Counted from the first letter of the stretch, positions 1 to 12,931 are shown. The stretch is DNA of 64,000 nt from Orbilia blumenaviensis (GCA_036872755.1 JAVHNS010000014.1:62001-126000), one strand, 5' to 3'. Notes: generated by a model not told the origin, from the sequence alone. Translations and numbers: made by a program.

Positions 1-800
1 TGTTGGGTTATTTAAGGAATTAATTTTGATGTGTAGGCTAAAGCTGAATAATTAGACTTTTTATGGTTTATTATTTATTTTAAATGTATTATGAGGTGTT
101 TATAAATTTGATTTTGAGTTAATAATAGTTTAAATAATTTAATTATTAATAAATATAGTTATTTATTTAATTGTTTTTGTATTATTTTTAAATTGTAAGA
201 TAAAATATATAAGAAGCTTTTAATTAATATTTTATTATTAATTATTTGTTTATTAGGTTATTTGGGGAATTAATTTTGATGTGTGGGTTAAAGCTAAATA
301 ATTGGATTTTTTATAGTTTATTGTTTATTTTAAATGTATTATAAGGTGTTTATAAGTTTGATTTTAAGTTGGTAATAATTTAAATGGTTTAATTACTGGT
401 AAATATAGTTATTTATTTAACTACTTCTGCATTATTTTTAGATTGTAAAATAAAATATATAAAAGGTTTTTGGCTAATATTTTATTATTAGTTATTTGTT
501 TATTAAATTATTTGGGAAATTAATTTTAATATATAAACCAGAGTTAAACAGTTAAATTTCTTATGGTTTACTATTTATTTTAAATATATTACAAGATAGT
601 TTGTATTATTTATCTTAAATTAATTATGATTTAAAAAAGTATATAATTAATTAATATTAATTTATTGTTTTATAATATAATTATTTTTAGTTATTTTGAA
701 AAAGAGGGTATTTAGTGTAAAAAATTTTTAATTAATATTTATTTATTAATTATAATTTAATATAAATTTAGGGAATTAATCTTAATTTTTTTTTTAAAAA
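1..800. repeat. tandem repeat, ~250-bp unit
   Basis: The phrase gttatttaaggaattaattt near position 8 returns near 258 and, more degraded, near 507, a constant 250-bp step. A fourth, weaker match begins near 770. The first two copies align over almost their whole length with mostly G/A and C/T differences. The first copy starts at the window edge, so the array probably continues to the left. Confidence 0.8.
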
Positions 801-1260
801 AATTATTTATATTAAAAATTTAGATTAATTTTTAAATTTAAAAATTTGTGTTATTAATTATTATAATTAAATATTGATTATATTTTATTAATTTAATTTA
901 AAATATAATTAATTAGGTTAATATATTAATTTAATTAAATTTATTATTAAAATTAAAATTATAAAAAAATAATAAAATAAAGTTAATAAAGATATAATTT
1001 ATTAAAATTATTAAATAAAATTATTAAAATTATATTATTTTATTTTTATAAATAAAAAAATTTTTAAAAGTTTTATATATTTTAAATATATAATTATAAT
1101 AATATATAATTAAATTATTATTAAAACCTATTTAATAATTTTTAAATTATTAAATATACTTTTATAAATTAAAAAATTTTTGTTTTAATAATTAAATTTA
1201 ATTATTTATTAACTTATTATTAATATAATTAAATTAAAATTATAATTAAAAATAATTTTA

Positions 1261-1535
1261 TATTTTATATATTTTAATAAATAAATAAAATTATAATAAT
1301 ATATAATAAAATTAATATTTTATATATTTTAATAAGTAAATAAAATTATAATAATATATAATAAAATTAATATTTTATATATTCTAATAAATAAACAAAA
1401 TTATAATAATATGTAACAAAATCAATATTTTACATATTTTAATAAATAAACAAAGTTATAATAATATATAACAAAATTAATATTTTATATATTTTAACAA
1501 ATAAACAAAATTATAATAATATATAATAAAATTAG
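1261..1535. repeat. tandem repeat, 55-bp unit, about 5 copies
   Basis: The motif tattttatatattttaata restarts at 1261, 1316, 1371, 1426 and 1481, giving an exact 55-bp period. Copies differ by single transitions, for example aataaacaaa against aataaataaa. Confidence 0.85.
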
Positions 1536-2904
1536 TATTATTAAAAATTAAAAATTTTTAAAGATTTTAAAAATCAAAAAAAAATTTTTTTTTTTAGATT
1601 TTTTAATTACTAATTATTTTAATTAATTAATAAAAAGAAAAAGGAAAAAAAAAAAAAAAAAAAAATTAATTAAAATAATTGTTATAATTTTATTTAATTA
1701 ATTAATTTTTAGTTTTTTAAATTAATATTATATTGTAAAATATAATAAATATTGAATTTAATTAAGAAATATTTGAATAAAAAATTAATTGTATTTTATA
1801 TAAATAAATAAGTTAGTTTAAAAAATATAATTTTTTAAAATGAATATAAATAAATTAATAATTTGTAAATTAATTGAAATTTATTAATTTTATAATATAT
1901 TAAGGTATTATAAATTATAATAAAGTTTTTTTTTTAATGAATTTATATTTTAATATAGTAAATAGATTTAATAATTATTAAATAATAAAATTAAAATAAA
2001 TTTATTAAATAATTAATATATAAATTATAATTTTTATATTTATATTAATTAGTTTTTAATATATAAAGTTTTTTATAGAAAAAAAATTAGGAAAATATTA
2101 ATTATTATATTTTTAAATTATATTATAAAATTAATATAAGTTTTAATAATAAATCTATTTATTTACAATATTTAATTTAATTTATAAAATAAATATATTA
2201 ATATTTTATATTTTTGAAATTTAAAATTTTAAATAAATCAATATTATAAAAATTATTAATCATTTTTTATATAAAGTAAATATTTATATTAATAATTAAT
2301 ATAGTAATTATTAAATATTTTATTTATTTATTTAAATTTTTTTTTTAATAATTTTTTGTTTTATTATAACTAAAATAATAATAATTAAATAATATAAGTA
2401 TTTAAAATTTTAATTTTTAAGTTAAAATATATTTAATATTAATTTTTTTAAATAAAAATTAGAATTGTAATTTTTAAAAATTTATTTTAAATTATTATAA
2501 ATTAAGTATTATAATTAAATAATAATAAAATTATTAAAATAAATTTATTAAAATATTTAATATATTTTAATTTAATAAAACACACATTAATAATTGGGTT
2601 TATATATTAATAAAATTAATAAAAATTTTAGTTTAAAACTCCACTAATACAAATTATATTTATTACTTATAAACTATTTATACCAATATTATATTTATAA
2701 TATTTTTAAATTTAATAATTTACAAAATAATAAATTTAAAATTAACTAATTCATATTCAATATAATTTCTTTTTAAAAATATTAATTTTTTTTAAAATTA
2801 AGATACTATAACATTTTTATTTGAAAAATTTATATTTTAATATAATAGGTAAATTTAATAATTGTATAACAATAAAACTAAAACAAATTCATTAAATAAT
2901 ATAC

Positions 2905-3200
2905 AAAAAATATTTATACTAATAATTAAAATAATAATTATCAAAAAATTTTTTATACCAATTTAATAATTAAACAATACATATAAAATATTTATATTAA
3001 TAACTAAAATAATAATTATTAAAAAGTTTTTTATATTAATTTAATAATTAAATAATATATATAAAATATTCATACTAATAACTAAAATAACAATTATCAA
3101 AAAACTTTTTATATTAATTTAATAATTAAATAATATATATAAAACATTTATATTAATAACCAAATAATAATTATTAAAAAATTTTTTATATTAATTTAAA
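2905..3200. repeat. tandem repeat, 78-bp unit, about 4 copies
   Basis: The block starting tatttatactaataa recurs at about 2911, 2989, 3067 and 3145. Each copy carries the same downstream sequence (ttttttatattaatttaata). Divergence is mostly T/C. The last copy fades out near 3200. Confidence 0.8.
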
Positions 3201-6200
3201 AATATAATTAAAATAATATTAATAATATAATTTTTATTTTATTTAAAATAATTTTTAAAAAAATAATATAAAATTTAAATTAATATAATTATATATATTT
3301 TTATATTTTAAATAAAAGTTAAAAAAATTAAATAATTAAATAATTATAAAATTATTACATTTTAATATATAATAAATAATAAATTAAATATTAATATTAA
3401 TAAAAAAAAATTATTTTAAATAAAATAAAAATTTAAATTAAAAAAAAATTAAAATATTTTAATTATTAATTAAATATTAAATTGTTTTTATTAATACATA
3501 TATATTTATTATATTTATTATAAATTAAATAATATTATAATTATATATTTTTTTAAAAATATAATTTTTATTATATCAATCTATAAATTTTTTAAAATTT
3601 TTAATTTAAATTATTATAAAAATTAATATATAATATTTATTTAAATAAAAAATAATTTAGTAAAATAATATTATTATATATTTATATTTTTTATTATAAA
3701 AAATTTTAATTTTTATTTTTTTATAAATTCAATTTAATAAAAAATAATAATAATAAAAATTACTATTTTTTAATTTTATTTTTAAATTATTAACTTATTA
3801 TTTTTAAAAATAATTATAAAAAAAATATGTTTACTACATTACAATAAATTATTTTAATAAAAATATATTTAAATAATATATAAAATATATTTATAAAAAT
3901 ATTAGTATATTAATTTTTAATTTATTTAATTGATTTTATTTAGTTATTATTTGTAAATATATTTATTTTTTATTATAATAAAACTAAGTTTAAATAATTA
4001 ATTTTAAAATTGGAGTTTTTTGATTTATAATAATTTTATATTTAGTTTTTATTATAATAAATAAGTTATTTATTTTAATAAATAATAAATTTTTTATAAA
4101 TTATAAAAAAATTTTTTTAATATAATTAATAAATTTAATATAATTATTATAATTAATTTAATTAAAATTATTATAATTATAAAATTTAATTATATTATTT
4201 ATACTATAATTTAATATTAATTATTTATAATTTTAAATAATTAAAAACTTTTTTATAAATATTTTAAAAATAGTTACTTTAAAAAAAAACTTTAATTATT
4301 AATTACTAAAAATTATAATTATAATAAAAATAATATTGTTATTTTTATTATTTTTACCCATAACTTAAATAAGATAATAAATTAAATTAAATAATTTTAA
4401 TATAATTATTAAATTTATATTATTAAAATTAATATTTTAATATAAAATTATAATTATTATAATAATTTTTTTAAATAATTTTTTTATTAAATATTATTTA
4501 TTAAATATTTTAATTTTATTATTTATATTTATATAATAATATAAAATTTTAAATTTTATATTAAATTATTTAATTAATTTTTTAAAATTAATAAAATAAA
4601 TTATTTATTTATATTTAAATTTATTATTTTTATTTTATTTATATAATAGGTTATATATAATTTTTTAATTATTTTTATAATTAATTTTAATTATATATTA
4701 AATTTTAAGTTTAAATTAAATAATAAATATTTAAATAATTTTAAATATAATTTTTTTAAAATTTATTAATTAATAAAATTGTAATTTTTTAAATATTAGT
4801 AAAATAATAATTAAATATATAATTTAAATATTATAAATATGTAATTAATTTAAATTTAAAAGTATAAATTAATAATTAATATTATTTATTAAAATAAGAT
4901 AATATTTATTTAAAATTATTTAATTAAAAAATTATTCCATTTATAATTTTTGTAAAAAAATATGAAAATTAAAATTTTAAATATATTTTAAATTAGTAAA
5001 AATTAAATTAAATATTAATTAATTTTTATTAATATTATTTTAATAATAATTTAGAATTCTTAATTTTATTATTTTTTTAATAATGTTATTTTGTAATATT
5101 TTAAATAAAATTATAATAATTATATGTTTTATATTTATTAAATAAGTTAATAATTAAAAGAATAATAATTTATTTTTACCAATTAATAAAATTATTAAAA
5201 TTTGAGTTATTTTTATAATAATATATTTTAATACTTTTTTTTACTTAAAATATTAATATTTAGAAATTTTAATTTTAAATAAATAATATAAAATTTTATT
5301 AATTATATTTATAATCCAATAAAATTAAATAAATATAATTTTAAGTAATCTTTTAAATTAATTATTTATTAAAAAAATTAAATTATTTTAAATATATTTA
5401 GAATTAATATTTAAAATAAAAATTTTATTGGTAAACAATAATTAATAATATTAATTAATTTTTAATTATTTTTATTAAATTTTATAAATTCTAATATATT
5501 TTATTAATAATTTTTTATTTTTAATATAACCTATATTTAATTATATATTATAATAATTTTAAATTATTTTAATTAAATGGAAAATAAACTGATTTTAAAA
5601 ATCTAATATTTTAAAATTTAATATTTTATTTTTATTATTAAATTTATTATTTTTAAGATTTATAACCTTATTGTAAATTTTGAATAAATAATTGGTAATA
5701 AATATATTTATTTATTATTAATTTTAAAAAAATAATTTAAATAAATTGTATTTTATAATTTTTTTATATAGTAAATTATTTAATTTTAAATTATATTATT
5801 TATTTTTTTGTTTTATTTATAAGTATATTAAAAATAAAGCTTGATTAATTTTAATTGTTATTTTTTTTTATAATATTTATAAATTTTAAATATTTAATAT
5901 TAATTAAAGAGTAAAATATCAGATTAATATAATAAAAACTAAATAATTAATTATTATTTAATTTAATTATAAGGATAAATTATAATATATATATTTATAA
6001 TTAATTAATTTTATAAATTAAATTTATATTATAAAATTTTTAAAATTTTATCTTTATTATTAAATTATATTTTAATTTTTATAATAATAAATATTAATTA
6101 AAATGGTATTTTTATAAATAAATAAATTATAAAAATTTTAAATATTTAAATAATAAATATTTAAAATTTTTATATTATAAATTAATTAATTAATATAAAT

Positions 6201-8420
6201 ATAAATTAAAAATAATATTAAATTTAAAAATTTTTTAATTATTTTTTTATATAAAATAAATTAGATTATTATGAAAATATTTTTAAAATTTTTTTTTTTA
6301 TTAAAATTTGGATTATATAATTTTATAAAAAAGGTTTTTAGAAATTGATTTCTAATTTCCATCACTTAACTGTATATATTAGTTAAATTGTTATAAGTTG
6401 TATTTTTATTTATTATATTCTTAAATATTATTATATAATTTTTAAAATTAAAATTAAAAATGATTATATTAAATATCAATTGATTTTAAATTTTAATTGT
6501 TTTTTTAATTAAAAATTTAATAAAATTTTTTAATTTGTTAATATCCAATTTTATATTTTAGTATATAATCATATTATTATTTATTTAATATATAATTAAT
6601 ATAAAAAGTTTGTTTTTATTAATATATATAATTAAAGCTTATTAACTTTACAATTTATTTAATAATGTTTTAATATAATTTTACATATAATTCTTTTAAA
6701 ATTTTTTTAATTTTTCTAATATTATTTTATTATTAAAATAAATTAATTAAAGATAATTAATAACCACCAATTAGTAATAATAAATTATTTTATTAAGAAA
6801 AATTAAAATCTTGTTAAATATTATAATTAAATTATAAAATTTGAAATTTTTAAACACACTAAAAGAGAGTAATATATATTTTAAAAAATTGAATTTATAT
6901 TTTTTTTTAATAAAAATTGTAATTATGATGAAATACATTTTGATTATTATATTATTATATATAAAAATTATAACTTTGATTAGATTTCGCAAGAATTGTT
7001 TAAAATTATTAAATTTATTTTTATATAATCAATAATTTAATTTTTTAATTAGATTGTTAATCCGCAAAATTTAATTAATAGTTAAAATAAACAATAATTT
7101 AATATAATTTTTAAATAAAAAACTATTTTTAATTTAACAAATATAATATAAGAATTAAGTTTAAATATTAAAATATTTTTTAATAAATTTAATTTAAATA
7201 TGCTAAAGTAGTTTTAAATTTAATATATTTGTTTTAATGTTGATTAGTAAATAAAAAGTATGATTATTAAAAGTTTAATATTTTTATTATATAAATTTAC
7301 TATATGTAATTAATTGTTTGGTTATTTTTATACATATATAACTTAAATTACAAAACTGAAATAATATTAATTTACTCTCATCAAAATTATGTTTAAAATT
7401 GAAAATTTGTAAAACAATAGTTATTTTTAATCAATTTAAACCAACCATATATGTAAGATAATCAATTTTGTTATTTCAAGGATTGGTATTTTATACAAAA
7501 GAATTATAAATTATTAATTATTAACATTTAATATAACTAATAGTAAGTAATTCAATAGCTACATTTAACCATTTTTGTGAAAATTGATTAAAAGCAGTAA
7601 TTGTTAAATTATTTAAACTAATTATTTAATTAACAATTATAATTTAATTGATTTGCTACCAAATTAGAGAAATATTTTACGCACAAATTGTTTAAATTTG
7701 ATATAAATTAAAATAATTTTAAATAATATAAAATTAACCTGTGGTTTATCTTTCACTATAAAAAAAATATAAATGAAATTTAGTTTATTTATAACTATAT
7801 CTTTTATATTAATATTTTTTACTTTTGCAAGTATATTCAATATTAATTTTAAATTATGATTAAAAAAAAAATACTATCTTTCAATTAAATGATTTAAATA
7901 ATTTAAATATATTAAGAAAATTTATATTTTATAATATTTCTTTTAATTATTATCAATTAATTCAATTTATTATTAATTTATAATTACAATAATAATGTTT
8001 AATTATATTAATAATTATATAAATGTATTAATATTCTTTACAAAACAAAACTTTCCATTATAAAATATAAAAAAATTTATTAATTATTAATAACAATTAA
8101 AAAATTAAAATTATTATTATGAATATAAATTATAATATAATATATTTTATCTAATTAAAAATATAATTTTTATCGAGAATGTGATTTCTATCAGAACAAA
8201 AGTATTCAAAAATTAATTAAATATTAAGATTACCCCTTTTATAAAAGTTTTCAAATTTCCTATTTAAATAATAAAACCAGTGTTTGATTCTATCTTACTT
8301 AAATTTCCATTTATGATTTTGAAAATTTCTCACTTATTTTACTTAATCTAATAACAGAACCAGTAGTAGAATCAGTAGTCATTTTTTTGTTAAAACCATA
8401 ACTCGCTTATATGGCGCAGA

Positions 8421-8443
8421 TTGGAACCAGTGACCGGTTCCAA
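8421..8443. repeat. 8-bp perfect inverted repeat in a GC-richer island
   Basis: ttggaacc and ggttccaa are separated by 7 nt. The surrounding 8,220-8,460 stretch is visibly richer in G and C than the rest of the AT block. It may be a remnant of a terminal inverted repeat or the un-RIPed edge between two insertions. No target-site duplication could be assigned. Confidence 0.45.
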
Positions 8444-8461
8444 CAACGAATAACCCGTAGT

Positions 8462-8910
8462 CTTTATTTAATTTATATATAAAAAATATAATATAATAAT
8501 AAAATATAAAATAAATATAATATAATATATTATAATATAATATATAATAAATCCAATAATATATTAATAATAAAATAAAATAAAATAAAATATAATAAAA
8601 TAAAATAAAAAAATAAAATAAAATAATTTATTTAAAAAATATATATTATATTATTATACTTTACAAAATCTTTGTTTAATTTATATATAAAAAATACAAT
8701 ATAATAATAAAATATGAAATAAATATAATATAATATATTATAATATAATATATAATGAATTCAATAGTATATTAATAATAAAATAAAATAAAATAAAATA
8801 TAATAAAATAAAATAAAAAAATAAAATAAAATAATTTATTTAAAAAATATATATTATATTATTATGTTTTGTAAAGTTTTTGTTTAATTTATATATAAAA
8901 AATGTAGTAT
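8462..8910. repeat. tandem repeat, 208-bp unit, two copies plus a partial
   Basis: The phrase tttaatttatatataaaaaa starts a unit at about 8462, 8670 and 8878. The first two units are nearly identical along their length, including the internal runs of taaaa. The third is cut after about 30 bp and then diverges. Confidence 0.85.
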
Positions 8911-9280
8911 AATATTATAAAATTTTAATAATAATATTATAATATAATATTTAAAAATAATAAATATTTTAAAATAATAATTTTATTTAAATTTAATTTT
9001 AATTTTTAATTTTAATTATTTTATAATATTTATTTAAATAAATATTAATATTTATTTAAACTTCAATTTTAAAAATATAATTATTAAAAGTAAAATAATT
9101 TGAAAAAGGTAAAATAATTAAAATATTTTTTAATAATATTTTTAATAAATTTATATAAATATTAATAAAATAAAAAATGTTTATTTAAAAAATTAATGTT
9201 TTAGGACACTATGGGATATAAAATCATTCCACCCCAAAATAACAATGTAAATAGCTAATAACATCACATAATTATTTTCA

Positions 9281-9560
9281 ACTTCAAAACTATTTTTTTT
9301 TAATAAAAAATTGTAATTTAACTACAACATCCATACAAAATATTTTTTTTTAATTTTTTTTATTTATTTTAATTATTTTATTAATATCATGTAATGATTT
9401 TAAACTTCAAAACTATTTTTTTTTAATAAAAAATTGTAATTTAACTACAACATCTATACAAAATATTTTTTTTTAATTTTTTTTATTTATTTTAATTATT
9501 TTATTAATATTATATAATAATTTTAAACTTCAAAACTATTTTTTTCAACAAAAAAACAAA
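9281..9560. repeat. tandem repeat, 123-bp unit at the edge of the AT block
   Basis: acttcaaaactattttt starts at 9281, 9404 and 9527. The complete units carry the same tail (aactacaacatccatacaaa). The array stops where base composition becomes normal. Confidence 0.85.
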
Positions 9561-9738
9561 ATTTGGTTGTGATATCTGCGACATTTATATAAATTGGTCA
9601 CAAGGAGGTCAGTATAATCAGTTTAATTTGTATAGTGTCCCTAATAAACACCATATTCGGGCATGATCAGCGGGTCAGAAGTCGCATACAAAAACGGTCA
9701 AAGCAGGGGTGGTGTGACCGCGCATTAGATGTTAGGGT

Positions 9739-10536
9739 TTGGTTGTGGGTATTTATGGCGCTGTGTCCTTTAATAAAGGGCACAAGATACTGCTGGGAGA
9801 TGTGGTGATTAGCCGTGGAATTATTCAGTACGACTTAGGAAAGCAGTATTCAAACGAGTTTGTAAGAAAAGACAACCTTCTGGATTGTCTAGGCAGGCAT
9901 AACCCAGAAATACAAGCGCTTTTAGCTAAGTTACAAGGTCGGCGGGGTAGAACTAAGCTTCAAGATAAGACTTTTGAGTATCTTTCCGCTTTATGTGAGG
10001 AGCTTGGTCAGGAAGCCTCATATCCAGGGCCGATCGAGGATAGGCTCTTCGAATCAGATTATCGTCATAAACATGAGATTTCAGCAGGTTGTGTGATCTG
10101 TGCAGCCTGTAAATCAGCAAGCGACCCTGTTTGTGAGACGGCCACAAATTCAAGTTGTGATAAACTTGGGTGCGATAAAACAAAATTAATATCCCGAAGT
10201 CGGCTAAACCAATCTTTCGAGCATACAATAGATGGACAAACTAGTACCCACAGGCCAGCGATACACTTTGGATTAATTGCGTCAGGAGATACAGTGATGA
10301 AATCCGGTGAAGTTCGAGATAATATTGGAGCGAAAGAAAACACAATTGCGTTCGAGATGGAGGGTGCTGGTGTCTGGGATAATTTTCCGTGTTTAATTAT
10401 TAAGGGTGTTTGCGATTATGCTGACAGCCATAAAAATAAGGTCTGGCAGAACTATGCCGCGGCGACGGCTGCGGCTTGCATGAAGGCTTTTTTAGAGTAT
10501 TGGCCCAAGTCTAGCCGGGAGGACACTTATTCATGA
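9739..10536 (+). pseudogene. nucleoside phosphorylase domain fragment (NLR-type N-terminal module), 5'-truncated
   Basis: The translation resembles the purine/uridine phosphorylase-like module (PF01048) that sits at the N-terminus of many fungal NB-ARC/ankyrin/TPR proteins. Visible landmarks are VVGIYGAV and LLGDVVIS near the start, a RPAIHFGLIASGDTVMKSG block, FEMEGAGVWDNFPCLIIKG and GVCDYADSHKNKVWQNYAA before the end. The first roughly 90 residues of the usual domain (the YTVGWICAL-type start) are missing. The first in-frame codon is TTG behind an in-frame TAG, and the AT-rich block begins only about 100 bp upstream. The usual glycine-rich GxGGVP stretch is altered to YGAVS. Nothing like NB-ARC or ankyrin repeats follows the stop at 10,536. 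An unseen upstream exon (TTAG acceptor at about 9735) is possible, but a truncated relic is more likely. Confidence 0.7.
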
Positions 10537-10539
10537 GTT

Positions 10540-11205
10540 TTAAAAATACACAAGAGTAAAGACTAAAAGTTTTTATTATTCTTGTAAATCATAATATGAC
10601 AAGCGAATGGCCAGATCCATTCAAATAAAGGGTATAATGTGTTATTATCTAAAGCAATTTAATAGAAATTTGAAGTCTATGGAGTAGGGTATAGATTCGA
10701 TTTCTTAAGTCTATGGTCCATGTACTTTGGGCTGACAGAGGTATCGAACCGCTCCAATCCGCTTCATCCCCTTGCTATGATAATTAATAGTATACAAGAC
10801 AAAACTATTTATTATATTATAATTATTACATCCCATGTCGAACCTGGCCAGCAGTGCAGAGGATAGAAATAAGCTTGGTTATTATTATTAGTCATGTTAT
10901 GGACCCTTAGTACTGTCGCGGATTGAGCGTTTCCCTGGCTAAAGCGCTGGACAGGCCTCTGGCACTGGCTATCTAGCAGTAGGATTGCTGCAGTGTTTGA
11001 TCACCTTAGTGAAATATGTGATTGTTACATGAAAAATATCAAAAGTTAAGCATTCTGTTGATTTTAAGATCTTGGGTCTTAAGATCTTAGGAAGAATTAT
11101 GCCTGAGCCCAAGTGACTGACTCCCATTAGTAATATACAGCAGTAAAGTCGGACTAACTAAGAAGCTACCAATTTCCGGAATGGTCTGTACCTTGATTGA
11201 TAAGG
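10540..11205. other. no gene recognised
   Basis: Normal base composition. All frames are broken. No splice-compatible coding pattern or RNA gene was found. Confidence 0.5.
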
Positions 11206-11208
11206 TAT

Positions 11209-11955
11209 CTATAAAAAGAAGGCAAAAGTGCTAATTATGCTTAGGTATATGCCGCCAAATGGTAGTAGAGCGGATGTCGCCCCTGAACTAGTTGCCGCTG
11301 ATGCGCCTGTCCTAGTCGGATTGCCTTCCCCTCTTTCGGTTTCCGTAGGTCCGTTGGCACCAGTAGCGTAAGCTTTGCAATAGCCCTGATTCAGAGCTGA
11401 AAGAGCAGAAGCGACAGTGGGTTGAGCGGTTCCTAAATAGTTGAGACAGGCCCCGATTCCGTTTTCGATACCCGCTCCGCATAAACAATTCGCGGCGCGA
11501 GGAGCGGTTAAAGCAGGTAAGTCGGTTACACTGCATGATACCAGTGCGCTATCTAGGGGTAAGCATACTTCGGCAGCCGGATCAGAAGTTCCCGTAGCAG
11601 GCGGAGTTGTTGTAGGAGATGAGCCGCTACCGCTGCTGCCCCCGTTGGCAAGAAGTTGTGCGACCGAAACACAAAACTGCTCGGTTGACTGGATGCCAGA
11701 AGCCGTCGATCTCGCAAATGGGTCGTTAGGGCTAAGCTGATTGAGACATTCTTGGGCGACGACGGGGTAACTCGGATCCAAACAGAAGCATTTGTTGAAA
11801 GATTCAAAATCTTCCCTTTTGGAGTTTTCAGAAAGGGTAGACCCGCCGCAATCCGCGAATGATTCGAGAACCACATTGCAAGGGATTGGTGGTGCGGACT
11901 GCGCTACCGTGCTAGATATCAAGAGAAGTGTTGCGGCGAAAACGGCGAATGGCAT
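11209..11955 (-). CDS. GPI-anchored secreted protein with duplicated six-cysteine domain
   Basis: Single exon, 248 aa. Residues 1-19 form a signal peptide ending TVAQ. The last about 20 residues are hydrophobic (LLPFGGIYLSIISTFAFFL), preceded by small Ser/Ala/Gly residues that fit a GPI attachment site. The mature part holds two copies of one cysteine pattern. The first has Cys at 26, 36, 56, 58, 70 and 95; the second at 131, 141, 157, 159, 170 and 193. Each has spacing C-x9-C, then CxC, then C and C, with related sequence around CFCLD/CLCGA and ECLN/ACLN. A Gly/Ser/Thr/Pro linker at about 104-125 joins them. The pattern is not the eight-cysteine CFEM domain. A cell-wall or plasma-membrane surface role is likely; the exact function is unknown. 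Confidence 0.8.
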   Translation of the reverse strand: MPFAVFAATLLLISSTVAQSAPPIPCNVVLESFADCGGSTLSENSKREDFESFNKCFCLDPSYPVVAQECLNQLSPNDPFARSTASGIQSTEQFCVSVAQLLANGGSSGSGSSPTTTPPATGTSDPAAEVCLPLDSALVSCSVTDLPALTAPRAANCLCGAGIENGIGACLNYLGTAQPTVASALSALNQGYCKAYATGANGPTETERGEGNPTRTGASAATSSGATSALLPFGGIYLSIISTFAFFL

Positions 11956-11989
11956 TATAGTGGATTGCGTGGTATTTGTTATATAGTTG

Positions 11990-12930
11990 CAGTCTCGAAG
12001 CTCGACGCAATGTAAACCCGTTGAATATGGCGTACGATTTTTATTTGGAATTCCTCCAGTAGCACCCCTTTTATAAGACGGAAACTCAGTTATCTTCCAT
12101 CTTTTTGACTTCAGGACCTATCTCTGAGGCTCTTGCTTTTCCGAAGGATTTCACTCTCACAGCCGCTCGCCAACGACCTTGGCCTGCTTTCCACATCAAT
12201 CTTGGCAACTCTGGTTTTCGATAACACTCCAATCTCCTACCAGGAAATCGAGAGGGAAGACAAGTTCTAATGTTGGCAGATGGCAAAGCGAAGTCTCTAG
12301 AAGCTTGGCAAACAATATATATGTGTATGTCATAATCCTTCGGTTTTGACTTGGTCGCTGGGCTAGTCTTAGCATCAGGAACACCAAGATCAGCCCCCAA
12401 AGAACGCCAACTGATAACATATAATCGGTTCAAGGGACAGAATTACTAGCGTTGAGAAGTGTTGAGAGTGTTGGATTCCCGCTTTGGTTCTGAGCCTTCC
12501 TTGCTGAACCTTGTGGGATTCTTGATGTATCACATGTTCTAGCCCTGATGAAATCCTCACCCTGATATTAAACTGGTGACGGGCCTATAATGGTTTCTAT
12601 ACATAGGGCCGCAGACAAAAAGAACAGGATTGTCCACTATGTAAAAAAATATCACAACTCTCCAGATGTAAAATCCATGGGGTATCGGTGCGGTTCCACG
12701 GCCCGCCAAGCTGGGTTTTGTTCCGGTCCCACAGATCGGAGTCAAGGTTGCCGAACCATTGTGGGGAATATCCCCCGCAAAAAGTTCCCACTCCAGGAAC
12801 TCTCTAACGACTACTCACTTACCCGTCGCCCTTCTGCAAATATCTTTTTACATTTCGGTGTGATGAAAGGAGAGGGAAAATTTTTTATTTTTTTTCTTAG
12901 ATCCCTTTATTCCACAATGAGGCGCGAAAG
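11990..12930. other. intergenic, promoter regions
   Basis: Lies between the upstream end of the GPI-protein gene (minus strand) and the start of the acetylesterase gene (plus strand). Reading frames here are short or overlap the next gene in other frames. A CCCCGC hexamer near 12,773 fits the CreA consensus SYGGRG on the minus strand, which would suit carbon-catabolite control of the downstream CAZyme. This is weak evidence on its own. Confidence 0.4.
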
Positions 12931-12931
12931 G

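Larger units (their letters stand above)
1..9600. repeat. extremely AT-rich, RIP-like repeat block
   Basis: Nearly all bases are A or T over about 9.6 kb. The stretch is saturated with TA/AT steps and with stop codons in all frames, and only two weak reading frames exceed 60 codons. Copies of internal repeats differ mainly by C/T and G/A transitions, the pattern left by repeat-induced point mutation in Pezizomycotina. Several tandem arrays lie inside it and are listed separately. The only clearly less AT-rich spots are near 8,220-8,460 and from 9,580 on. It is probably a dead repeat or transposon accumulation (dispersed, subtelomeric or centromeric; the window cannot tell which). No transposase or reverse transcriptase is readable. 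It reaches the window start, so its full length is unknown. Confidence 0.85.

Noticed and set aside
6771..7035. Two overlapping reading frames (plus and minus) inside the AT block
   Set aside because: Composition is almost only Ile, Leu, Phe, Lys and Asn, as expected from random A/T sequence; no start context, splice or homology signal.
10720..10800. GGTTCGATACC-like sequence on the minus strand, resembling a tRNA T-loop
   Set aside because: Flanking bases do not form a T-stem, and no anticodon or acceptor stem could be folded.
12086..12433. 115-codon minus-strand frame
   Set aside because: No recognisable motif, no signal peptide and an overlapping frame in another phase; probably promoter DNA.
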